This document shows, piece after piece, positions 10,221-17,944 of a stretch of DNA of 64,000 nt. The notes below the pieces were generated by a model that was not told where the DNA came from, ran no database searches, and was given only the letters and a program-made list of their open reading frames with translations. Position numbers and translations under genes: made by a program. Position 1 is the stretch's first letter, and every line of letters begins with the position of its first letter. Source of the DNA: Marinobacter profundi (lineage in GTDB: Bacteria > Pseudomonadota > Gammaproteobacteria > Pseudomonadales > Oleiphilaceae); the NCBI RefSeq assembly GCF_002744715.1, contig NZ_KZ319377.1, positions 36,255 through 100,254 on the forward strand, in the 5' to 3' direction.

Positions 10221-11019
10221 TACCGTTCTGGATGACTTTTTCTGGCGGGCACTGCTGGGCGGCCTGGGAGTGGCCCTGGTGGCCGGCCCCCTGGGCTGTT
10301 TTGTGGTCTGGCGCCGCATGGCCTATTTCGGCGATACCCTGGCCCACTCGGCCTTGCTTGGTATTGCCCTGGGGTTCCTGTTCCAGCTCCCGCTCAACCT
10401 GAGTATTGCGCTCACCTGTGTCGGCCTCGCCATGGTGCTGGTGGTGCTCGGCCGCAGTCGTGGCCTTGCCACCGACACCCTGCTGGGCATTCTCGCCCAC
10501 AGTGCGCTCGCCATTGGCCTGGTGGTGCTGAGTTTCCTGCCCGATGTGCGGGTCGATCTGACCGGCTATCTGTTTGGCGACCTGCTGGCCATGACCCGCG
10601 CCGACCTGGCCTGGATCTACGGTGGTGCCGTGGCTATCCTGGTGCTGCTGTTCTGGTTGTGGGACGGCTTGCTGATGAGCACCATCCACGAGGAACTGGC
10701 CGGGGTCGAAGGGGTACCGGTGGAGCGGCTGCGGGTGCTGCTGATGCTGATGTTCTCACTGGTCATCGCCGTCGCCATGAAGATCGTTGGCGTACTGCTG
10801 ATCACTGCCATGCTGATCATTCCGGCGGCGACGGCGCGGCGGCTGGCGCGGACCCCGGAACACATGGTATTCCTCGCGATGGGCTTCGGCATGCTGGCGG
10901 TCGCCGGCGGATTGATGCTGTCCTGGCAGGCGGACAGCCCGGCGGGGCCATCGGTGGTAGTGACCGCATTCAGCCTGTTCGTACTGGTCTACAGCGTGGT
11001 CCGTCGGCCCCAACACTGA
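10207..11019 (+). CDS. znuB: Zinc ABC transporter permease
   Basis: A 270-residue, highly hydrophobic ABC-3 family permease with about 7-8 predicted membrane helices. The N-terminus has the family block GPLGCFVVWRRMAYFGDTLAH followed by the next helix, and a later MLIIPAATARRLA segment. It forms the inner-membrane channel with ZnuC. The start within the end of znuC was chosen because the conserved N-terminal helix begins there; the longer upstream frame is the shadow of znuC. A short hairpin (GTGCG-GTT-CGCAC, 11026-11038) follows the stop but lacks a T-tract. Confidence 0.93.
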   Translation: MAIIDTVLDDFFWRALLGGLGVALVAGPLGCFVVWRRMAYFGDTLAHSALLGIALGFLFQLPLNLSIALTCVGLAMVLVVLGRSRGLATDTLLGILAHSALAIGLVVLSFLPDVRVDLTGYLFGDLLAMTRADLAWIYGGAVAILVLLFWLWDGLLMSTIHEELAGVEGVPVERLRVLLMLMFSLVIAVAMKIVGVLLITAMLIIPAATARRLARTPEHMVFLAMGFGMLAVAGGLMLSWQADSPAGPSVVVTAFSLFVLVYSVVRRPQH

Positions 11020-11149
11020 ACGAGGGTGCGGTTCGCACGCGCTTGCGCCCGGATCAGGCTTCCGGCACGGGACAAAACTGGACTAAAGTGTGGGGACAGA
11101 CATCAACGGGTGACCGGGACTTGCCGCCCGGCCCTACGGGGGAGCAACC

Positions 11150-12469
11150 ATGGACGCTTCGACCCTGCTGCGGCGCCTGCCCTGGCATTACTGGCCGGCG
11201 ATACTGGTACTGCTGGCCGGACTGGTGGTGACTGCGGTTATCGGTACGGGCTACCGGGACAGGCTGCAGTCCATCGGCGAGGACCTGGCCACCAGTCGTC
11301 ACCTCACCCTGGCGACGCTGCTCGAGGAGCGCATCCAGAACCTGCTGGATTCCGGCCATCAACTGGCGGCCACCGCCACCAGCAGTGAGCCGGGATTCCG
11401 CCAGCAAGCCAATGCCCTGCTGGCCTACCGCAAAGGCATCCTGGGCATCGCCCTGGTGGAAACCGATCCCGACTGGCCCGGCGAACTGGCCCGTGCCCGG
11501 GACAACGGCCAGGTCATAGCGACCCCGGCGGTGGTGTTCCGGCCACCCCCCCAGCCCCCGGCCGAGCAGCCCGCCCCCGACGCAGTAACGCCCGGAGCGA
11601 CCGGAACAGCCGGCACCTCCCCTGCCGGCACTGACCCGGAACAGGGCCAGCGAATGTCCATGCTGTTCTTCCCGATGGCAGATAACCGCCTGGTGCGGAT
11701 GACCCTGGTGCCGGAACTCTGGCTCGAAGCCACCTTTGCAGATCACCCCCTGCCCGCCGGGGCTGCCTTGCAGGTCCACGACCTCTCCCAGCATTCGAAA
11801 CGGCCACTGTTCCGCAGCTCGGGAGCCCCGGATATCAGCCATGAGCGCACGCTGCGCTCGGAACTGGCCTTTGCCAGCCGCCAATGGCTGCTTGCTACAA
11901 TCAGCCCGCCCCCGGACGCGGGCCCGGCCCACACCCGGCTCTGGCTGGCAGGCGGCGGTTTGAGTCTGCTGGCCGCCTTCCTGAGCTTCTGGCTCTGTCG
12001 TCGTCAGCAGGGCCTGCAACAGGCACTGCAGGGACGCGACGTCTCCCTGGGCCTCAGCGCCCAGCAACTCGATAATGCACAGGTGGAAAAAACCATTCTG
12101 CGACAGGCGCTTAATGACAGCGAACAGCGCAGTCGGGACCTGGTAGAGCTGGCGGGCGGGGTCGTTGCGGAACTGGATGAACAGGGCCGGATCGGCTTCG
12201 TTTCGACACAGGTGACCGAGCTCCTGGACCGGCCCGCGGCGGCACTGGCCGGGCAACCGTGGGCCAGCCTTGTCAGCCAGCCTGAGCAGCGACATTTCCT
12301 GGCCTTGTTGGATGCCGCCCGCCAGGACCGCCAGGTCGAGCGGATGGACCTCAATCTGCTGGCCGCCGACGGCACCGCCGTGGCCGCCACCCTGCGGGTA
12401 AAAGTACTGAGCAATCCGGTCGATGGCGTTACCGGTTACCGGCTCTGCGCCCTGCGCCGGCCGCTGTAG
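11150..12469 (+). CDS. Membrane-anchored PAS-domain sensor without visible output domain
   Basis: A 439-residue protein with an N-terminal membrane helix (~15-35), a periplasmic region to ~residue 255 that contains a Pro/Ala-rich insert (~125-170), a second helix (~265-285), a coiled coil rich in Gln (QQGLQQALQGRD) and a C-terminal PAS domain (ELAGGVVAELDEQGRIGFVS onward). No kinase, GGDEF, HAMP or methyl-accepting domain follows; the frame closes normally. It probably acts through partners or is a shortened sensor. The RBS GGGGAGC precedes the ATG. Function beyond sensing is unknown. Confidence 0.7.
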   Translation: MDASTLLRRLPWHYWPAILVLLAGLVVTAVIGTGYRDRLQSIGEDLATSRHLTLATLLEERIQNLLDSGHQLAATATSSEPGFRQQANALLAYRKGILGIALVETDPDWPGELARARDNGQVIATPAVVFRPPPQPPAEQPAPDAVTPGATGTAGTSPAGTDPEQGQRMSMLFFPMADNRLVRMTLVPELWLEATFADHPLPAGAALQVHDLSQHSKRPLFRSSGAPDISHERTLRSELAFASRQWLLATISPPPDAGPAHTRLWLAGGGLSLLAAFLSFWLCRRQQGLQQALQGRDVSLGLSAQQLDNAQVEKTILRQALNDSEQRSRDLVELAGGVVAELDEQGRIGFVSTQVTELLDRPAAALAGQPWASLVSQPEQRHFLALLDAARQDRQVERMDLNLLAADGTAVAATLRVKVLSNPVDGVTGYRLCALRRPL

Positions 12470-12475
12470 CGCGGC

Positions 12476-12721
12476 TCAGAGGGTCTTGTGGGTACCATCA
12501 CAAAGCGGCGGGGTTCCAGTGTGCTTGCAGCCACAGAACCACAGCCACTCCTGTTTTTCGGCGGTGTACTTGACCGGGGTGAAGCCGCTGCCTTTATGGG
12601 AGCCATCGCAAAAGGGCTGTGACTGGCTGCGGCCACAAGCGCACCAGAAATAATTGCGCCCGCCCTCAACCAGTACCGCATACGGCGATTTTTGCGGAAT
12701 CTCAGGTTGTTGATCGCTCAT
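12476..12721 (-). CDS. Tandem CDGSH-type iron-sulfur protein
   Basis: An 81-residue protein holding two CDGSH zinc-finger-like motifs, each a 3Cys-1His ligand set for a [2Fe-2S] cluster: C27, C29, C38, H42 and C63, C65, C74, H78. Single-chain two-motif proteins correspond to the CISD3/MiNT type; roles proposed for the family are redox sensing and cluster transfer. The start at 12721 has a strong AAGGAG RBS; a longer frame upstream has none. It lies 76 bp downstream of the patatin-like gene on the same strand. Confidence 0.88.
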   Translation of the reverse strand: MSDQQPEIPQKSPYAVLVEGGRNYFWCACGRSQSQPFCDGSHKGSGFTPVKYTAEKQEWLWFCGCKHTGTPPLCDGTHKTL

Positions 12722-12797
12722 GGTTTCTCCTTCACACCTGCACCTGCGGATTGTGAGCCAATGCCCGGAAGTATAGACGCTCTGCAGCTGGCTGCCC

Positions 12798-13880
12798 TCA
12801 CAGCGGCTTGAGAACCTCCGCCAGCCGACCACGGTCAACCAGCTCCATGAACTCGTCCCCGAGACGGTCGCTCTCCGCCACTGCCCGTCGCCAGGCGCGC
12901 TCACGGCCGGCGTCATCGCCCAGGTACCTCTCGAAATCCTTGCGATCCGGCAGCTTGCGATCCGGCAGCGTTTCCAGGTATGCCGGGGAAGGCGCTACCA
13001 GCAGTACATCCTGCAGCCGGGTGGCATCGCCGCGGCGCCAGGGCAGGGACTTGTCGAACCAGCCCGGAACAACCCTGTCGGTGAAATGCGGATAGAGAAT
13101 CACCCCCGGCTGTTCATAGGGCAGATCGAGATGGTAATCCAGCAGCCCACCGTCACGGTAGACGCCCTCCGGCGCACCCGGGATATTCCGCACACCGGAC
13201 ATCACCAGCGGGATCGACGCCGACGCCAGCAGCGCCGGCAGCAGGTTGTCGCGGGTCAGGGCCACCCGGTGACTGGGAAAGTCCACCAGGCTGGCCACCG
13301 GCGTCGGATACCGGGCATCGTGAATGATCCCCCGCTCCATGAACCGGCCCAGGTGGCGGCGGCTTACCATGTTGGCGCTGATGGCATTCATCAGGCCCAG
13401 ACCGAGACGGCCCCGGCTGTCATGCTCCAGCAGGCCGCGACTGCGTACCACCACGATGCTGAGACGATAAAACGGGTGGTTCAGCAGGTAATCCTCGCGG
13501 CCTCCCAGCAGGGTTTCCAGGAACTGCACACTCTTGCGGGTCACTTCCGCCGGGCTCACCCCCCTGGCAAAACGCTGCGTGGTATACAGTTCGGCCAGCC
13601 GGGCCAACTGGGCTGCGGGATCATCGCTGGAGGCGATCGCGGCAAACCGCCAGCTCCCGATAGACGACCCGATCAGCGCCCGCTGCTGGGGCGCCCGGGG
13701 CAGCCAGTGACCGAAAATGGCCTTGTCCAGACCGGACAGCCCGAGGGCCTTGGGGCCTCCGGCGGCGCCGGGGATCACATGGACATCCTGTGGCGTCAGT
13801 GGCTGCTCGTGGAGGCGCTCCAGGGCACGGCGCCCGGCCCGGACGATAAGTGCAGGTTTACGAACCTGGATAGCTGTCAT
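12798..13880 (-). CDS. Patatin-like phospholipase
   Basis: A 360-residue patatin-fold hydrolase. The oxyanion glycine stretch (PGAAGGPKALG), the nucleophile elbow GSSIG and the catalytic Asp in DGGLLDYH make the Ser-Asp dyad of the family visible in the expected order. Predicted role is acyl-ester hydrolysis of lipids; the natural substrate cannot be read from sequence. No signal peptide is evident. The ATG at 13880 follows GAGGGGA; an extension of 42 codons upstream lacks family similarity and an RBS. Confidence 0.85.
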   Translation of the reverse strand: MTAIQVRKPALIVRAGRRALERLHEQPLTPQDVHVIPGAAGGPKALGLSGLDKAIFGHWLPRAPQQRALIGSSIGSWRFAAIASSDDPAAQLARLAELYTTQRFARGVSPAEVTRKSVQFLETLLGGREDYLLNHPFYRLSIVVVRSRGLLEHDSRGRLGLGLMNAISANMVSRRHLGRFMERGIIHDARYPTPVASLVDFPSHRVALTRDNLLPALLASASIPLVMSGVRNIPGAPEGVYRDGGLLDYHLDLPYEQPGVILYPHFTDRVVPGWFDKSLPWRRGDATRLQDVLLVAPSPAYLETLPDRKLPDRKDFERYLGDDAGRERAWRRAVAESDRLGDEFMELVDRGRLAEVLKPL

Positions 13881-14105
13881 GGTGTTCCCCTCTGGTGGGC
13901 GGCCGCGCGTTAACGACGGGTGACAGGTTTCGGCGACACTGCATTCAGACCGGCGGGAGTTTAGCGGACTGCCCGGCAGGCGGCCAGTTACCGGACAACG
14001 CCGCACCCTGGTATGGCCGCCGGATCATCCGCTGACGCCTGAACTATCGTTCATCATCAACAGAGCATGCTAGACTCTTGCCAAACGCCTCAAGCGGATG
14101 AAGGC

Positions 14106-15251
14106 ATGAACAAAAAGCAGCAGGAGCATGCTGTGCAACCAGAAACCACTCCACCGACAACACCGTCGAATCCGACCCTGGCCGTCCTTGGCTTTCGCCG
14201 CCAGATCGTCTATCACCTGCATTTCTGGTCACTGGTCGCCGTTGCCCCCCTGGTGATGATTCAGTGGAACCAGGGTCACCGACTGCTGGCGGGCCTGTTG
14301 CTGTTGTTCTGCGTCAACGCCGTGACGGTCATCGCGCTGTTACGCTGGCGTCGTACCTATTTTCTCCAGGGCCGGCTGTTTCCCCTGCTGGCGGTAACCT
14401 GCGCGGTCTATTCCACGGCGATCAACGGCCACGCCGGCCTCTACTGGGCCTATCCGGCCATCGCAGGCGGCTTCTTCCTGCTGCCATTGCGGGAGGCCAC
14501 CATCAGCAACATCGTGTTCGTCATGGCCATGGCAGTAATCTCGTTCCTCAAGTTTCCCGAGGCTGACTTCTGGCGCATCACCTTTTCTCTCGGGCTGACC
14601 GGCGTCTTTGTCATGGTCTTCGCCTGGCTGGTGGGGCGACTGCAACGGGAACTGACCCTGCTGGCCACCACCGATCCGCTGACCGGTTGCCTGAACCGTT
14701 CCCAGCTCTCGGACATCCTCAATCGCCATATCCAGATGCGGGAACGCTATGAACGGGTCTCCAGCCTGGTGCTGCTGGACCTGGATTATTTCAAGTCCAT
14801 CAATGACCGCTGGGGCCATAGCACCGGTGACCAGGTGCTGCAGCAGGTGGCGGGGCGCCTCCGCAAACGGCTCCGGGAAAGCGACCGGCTGTTCCGGATC
14901 GGTGGCGAGGAGTTCATGCTGGTACTGCCGGAAACCCGCCTCAGGGATGCCGATGAGCTGGCACGACAACTGCTGGCCACCATCAGCGCGACGCCTTTCG
15001 GGGACGGCATCACGGTGACCGCCAGTGCAGGGATTGCCGAAGTCCAGCAGGGGGAAACCTGGTCCGTGTGGCTGAACCGGGCCGACCAGGCGTTGTACAG
15101 TGCGAAGAACCAGGGCCGCAACCGTCTGGTCGTTGCCGGCCGGACCGGTGTTGAGCCGATCGCCGGCGACGTGGCCGGTGACTCCGCCGGTAAACCTGCC
15201 GGTAACTCTGCCAGCGACTCTGTCAGCAACTCCCTCAGCGGCCCGTGCTGA
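14106..15251 (+). CDS. Membrane diguanylate cyclase
   Basis: The protein makes c-di-GMP. Residues ~30-180 hold about five to six membrane helices (a MASE-like sensor region); the GGDEF domain follows (~185-345) with an intact GGEEF active site and an RESD inhibitory I-site five residues before it, so product feedback inhibition is expected. The last ~30 residues are a low-complexity tail with a four-residue period, described separately. The ATG at 14106 follows GATGAAGG; an in-frame ATG at 14067 is also possible. The 3' end overlaps the convergent hydrolase gene by 17 bp. Confidence 0.9.
   Translation: MNKKQQEHAVQPETTPPTTPSNPTLAVLGFRRQIVYHLHFWSLVAVAPLVMIQWNQGHRLLAGLLLLFCVNAVTVIALLRWRRTYFLQGRLFPLLAVTCAVYSTAINGHAGLYWAYPAIAGGFFLLPLREATISNIVFVMAMAVISFLKFPEADFWRITFSLGLTGVFVMVFAWLVGRLQRELTLLATTDPLTGCLNRSQLSDILNRHIQMRERYERVSSLVLLDLDYFKSINDRWGHSTGDQVLQQVAGRLRKRLRESDRLFRIGGEEFMLVLPETRLRDADELARQLLATISATPFGDGITVTASAGIAEVQQGETWSVWLNRADQALYSAKNQGRNRLVVAGRTGVEPIAGDVAGDSAGKPAGNSASDSVSNSLSGPC
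15165..15245 (+). repeat. Degenerate 12-bp tandem repeat in cyclase C-terminus
   Basis: The end of the diguanylate cyclase gene has a 12-bp period that encodes four-residue units of the type [24 protein letters not shown]. The repeat runs across the stop codon of the convergent gene. Units near the 3' end have drifted from Gly/Ala to Ser. Confidence 0.6.
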
Positions 15252-16146
15252 AATTCCGGAAAGCGCGATAAACCTCACCGGGACTTTCATAGTGGGGGTA
15301 GTGCCCGACTCCGCGCAGACTCACCACATCGGCTGCCGGTACCAGCTCCCGGTAACGCATGGCCATGGCCACCCCGGACACCGGGTCGGCCATCCCGGAG
15401 ATCAGCCGCAACGGCTGCCGGGCCTGTTGCAACGCGCCGACCCAGCGGTTGCGATGGCAGCGGCGCTCCTCCATGTAATGCACCAGGCGATGCAGGATGC
15501 CGCGTCCGTTATTGTAGGTCAGCAACTGCCAGAAATTGTCCAGCTCGGCGGCCGTCAGCCCGTGGCGGTCGCCGAACAGGCGGGAGAAATTGCGGTTGAA
15601 GGTGCCACGGGTCAGCCCGCGACTGACCAGGCCGCCCAATGGACTGCACAGCAGCTTCTGGATCAGCAGGGGCCGATGGACCTCGGGAAACAGGGCGCCA
15701 TTGAGAAAACAGACGCGGCTAATGGCAAAGGGCAGGGTACCTTCCTGGTCCCGTGCCAGCAGTTCCTGGACCACACTACAACCGTAATCGTGGGCCAGCA
15801 GGCTGATCTGTGGCAATCCTAGCCCCTCGATCCAGCCCTGCAGCAGGTCCGCCTGGTCTTCAATGCTGTAGTGATAATCCACCGGCTTGTCAGAAAACCC
15901 GAAGCCCAGCAGGTCTACCGCCAGCACCCGGTAATGCTGCGCCAGCATCGGCCAGAGCCGGCTCCAGTCCCAGCTCGCCGTCGGGAAGCCGTGCACCAGC
16001 ACCAGTGGCTCACCCTCACCCGCCATGCGGCTGAAGATCGCGTGCCCTTCATAACTGAACCAGGTACCGGCCTGTTGCCAGCATTCCAGTGTTGCCGCAC
16101 CGCCGGCCAACGGCGCATCTCCGGCCCGGGGTATCACCTGCTCCAT
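15235..16146 (-). CDS. Alpha/beta hydrolase of the haloalkane dehalogenase / epoxide hydrolase type
   Basis: A 303-residue alpha/beta hydrolase. The oxyanion HGFPTASW motif, an Asp nucleophile in LLAHDYGCS instead of Ser, an acid in GMADPVSG and a catalytic His in GVGHYPHYE place it with the Asp-nucleophile branch (haloalkane dehalogenases and epoxide hydrolases). The substrate cannot be assigned. It is transcribed divergently from folE and converges with the cyclase gene, overlapping its end. The ATG at 16146 gives the full N-terminus. Confidence 0.82.
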   Translation of the reverse strand: MEQVIPRAGDAPLAGGAATLECWQQAGTWFSYEGHAIFSRMAGEGEPLVLVHGFPTASWDWSRLWPMLAQHYRVLAVDLLGFGFSDKPVDYHYSIEDQADLLQGWIEGLGLPQISLLAHDYGCSVVQELLARDQEGTLPFAISRVCFLNGALFPEVHRPLLIQKLLCSPLGGLVSRGLTRGTFNRNFSRLFGDRHGLTAAELDNFWQLLTYNNGRGILHRLVHYMEERRCHRNRWVGALQQARQPLRLISGMADPVSGVAMAMRYRELVPAADVVSLRGVGHYPHYESPGEVYRAFRNFSTGR

Positions 16147-16342
16147 GCTCGTTCCCTGGCAAAATTTGACAGCTGAAACTCTAAATCAATCAGTGCGGCC
16201 ACGCCATCTCCAGGGACCGGAAATGGCGACCGGTGCCCGCGGCGCTGGTCTCTTTGGCCCGAATCACCGTATACCGTGGAGTCGCAACGCCGTTTGGCCT
16301 AAGCTCAGTCCTGGACTCCGTGACAAAAGAAGCGAATCAACG

Positions 16343-16909
16343 ATGACAGACAAACTTGCAGAACTGGCTGGCCACTACCGGGAAATTCTCAGCGGGCTGG
16401 GCGAGGACCCGACCCGGGAGGGACTGGCAGACACCCCGCTGCGGGCCGCCAAGGCCATGCAGTTCCTCACCCGGGGCTACCAGCAGAGCCTGGATGAACT
16501 GGTCAACAAGGCGGTGTTCGAGTCCGCCATGGACGAAATGGTGGTGGTCCAGGACATCGAGCTGTACAGCATGTGCGAACATCACATCCTGCCGTTTATC
16601 GGCAAATGTCATATCGCCTACCTGCCCCAGGGCAAGGTGCTCGGGCTGTCCAAATTTGCCCGCATTGTGGATATGTATGCCCGCCGGCTGCAGATCCAGG
16701 AGAACCTGACTCGACAGATTGCCGAAGCCATCGAATCGGTGACCAATGCCCGCGGCGTGGCAGTGGTCATCGAAGCCCAGCACATGTGCATGATGATGCG
16801 GGGCGTCGAAAAACAGAACTCGCTGATGAAAACCTCGATGATGTTGGGTGCGTTCCGCAAATCCCAGGCCACCCGCTCCGAATTCCTCAACCTGATCCAG
16901 AAACGCTGA
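16343..16909 (+). CDS. folE: GTP cyclohydrolase I
   Basis: A 188-residue enzyme converting GTP to 7,8-dihydroneopterin triphosphate, the first step of folate and pterin synthesis. The family signatures are clear: [10 protein letters not shown] (zinc Cys and catalytic His), the [10 protein letters not shown] block and the MCMMMRGV zinc Cys. It starts an apparent operon with folX (14 bp gap) and a CoA-binding protein gene (11 bp gap). The start at 16343 removes a 66-codon upstream extension that has no folE similarity. Confidence 0.96.
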   Translation: MTDKLAELAGHYREILSGLGEDPTREGLADTPLRAAKAMQFLTRGYQQSLDELVNKAVFESAMDEMVVVQDIELYSMCEHHILPFIGKCHIAYLPQGKVLGLSKFARIVDMYARRLQIQENLTRQIAEAIESVTNARGVAVVIEAQHMCMMMRGVEKQNSLMKTSMMLGAFRKSQATRSEFLNLIQKR

Positions 16910-16923
16910 CCCCGGGAGACACC

Positions 16924-17304
16924 ATGACGGCACCCTCAGGCGGCCACCAGGCGACCGTCCGTATCAAGAACCTGCTGCTGCGGACCTACATCGGCATCAA
17001 GGAAGAAGAAATCAACAATCAGCAGGACGTGCTGATCAATGTGCGGCTGACCTATGATGCCAGCGAGGCAGTCAACAATAACGAGATCGAATCCGCCCTC
17101 AATTACCGCACCATCACCAAGCAAATCATCCGTCATGTCGATGGCAACCGTTTTGCCTTGCTGGAACGGCTGACCCATGAGGTGCTCAGTATCGTCATGG
17201 AGCATGAAGCGGTGCAGTGGGCCGAGGTGGAAATCGACAAGCCACACGCGCTACGCTACGCGGAATCGGTGTCTGTTACACTGCAGGCACACCGCAACCA
17301 CTGA
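16924..17304 (+). CDS. folX: Dihydroneopterin triphosphate 2'-epimerase
   Basis: A 126-residue FolB/FolX-fold protein. The segment [20 protein letters not shown] and the later LLERLTHEV and [17 protein letters not shown] are characteristic of FolX, which epimerises the product of FolE towards the tetrahydromonapterin branch; FolB-type aldolases differ in the IG-x-x-x-x-E region. The gene follows folE by 14 bp, so the pair likely feeds monapterin formation. A reductase gene (folM) is not adjacent. Confidence 0.88.
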   Translation: MTAPSGGHQATVRIKNLLLRTYIGIKEEEINNQQDVLINVRLTYDASEAVNNNEIESALNYRTITKQIIRHVDGNRFALLERLTHEVLSIVMEHEAVQWAEVEIDKPHALRYAESVSVTLQAHRNH

Positions 17305-17315
17305 CGAGCGAAACC

Positions 17316-17756
17316 ATGCCAGTAAACCACCCCGAGCAACTGCGTCTACTCCTTGAATCAGTCAATACCATCGCCCTGGTCGGGGCGAGCGACAAGCCCC
17401 ACCGGCCCAGCCATGAGGTCATGGCTTACCTGCAGGGTCGCGGCTACCGGGTAATCCCGGTGAATCCGAAACTGGCGGGCCAGACACTGCTCGGGGAAAC
17501 CGTCTGTGCCAGCCTGTCGGCCCTGCCCGAGCCGGTGGATATGGTGGAACTGTTCCTGGCCCCCGAACGGACCGATCCGGTAATCGACGAAGCCATCCGC
17601 CTCAACATCCCCACCATCTGGATGCAGATTGGCGTAATCAATGAAGCCGGTGCGGCACGGGCCGAAGCTGCCGGACTGACCGTGGTGATGGACCGCTGTC
17701 CGAAACAGGACATTCCCCGCCTGGGCGTGACCATCCGCTCCCGCGCCGGGGCCTGA
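17316..17756 (+). CDS. CoA-binding domain protein (YccU family)
   Basis: A 146-residue Rossmann-type CoA-binding protein. The NALVGAS-like start (TIALVGASDKPHRPSHEV), the VIPVNP strand and the conserved MDRCPKQDIPRLG C-terminus define the family. These proteins bind CoA in vitro in some members, but the cellular role is not established. It is the last gene of the folE-folX run, 11 bp downstream. Confidence 0.85.
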   Translation: MPVNHPEQLRLLLESVNTIALVGASDKPHRPSHEVMAYLQGRGYRVIPVNPKLAGQTLLGETVCASLSALPEPVDMVELFLAPERTDPVIDEAIRLNIPTIWMQIGVINEAGAARAEAAGLTVVMDRCPKQDIPRLGVTIRSRAGA

Positions 17757-17944
17757 CCTTGCGCAACAGCGCCTGAAGTCACCAGGTGAACGCGATTCCG
17801 GCCCGATCGGGTGTGTGTTACCCGCAAGTTCTGACATAATCTCGGCAACTTGCGAGCAAACTGGCGGGGGCGTTCCGGCCCCTGTCGGCACCCAGTAACA
17901 GCACATCCGGATACAGCACGCTGCCGTCCGGGCCGGAGTAGGTT

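Noticed and set aside
16166..16171. TTGACA as a -35 box for folE
   Set aside because: No acceptable -10 lies 16-18 bp downstream, and the distance to the folE start is large.
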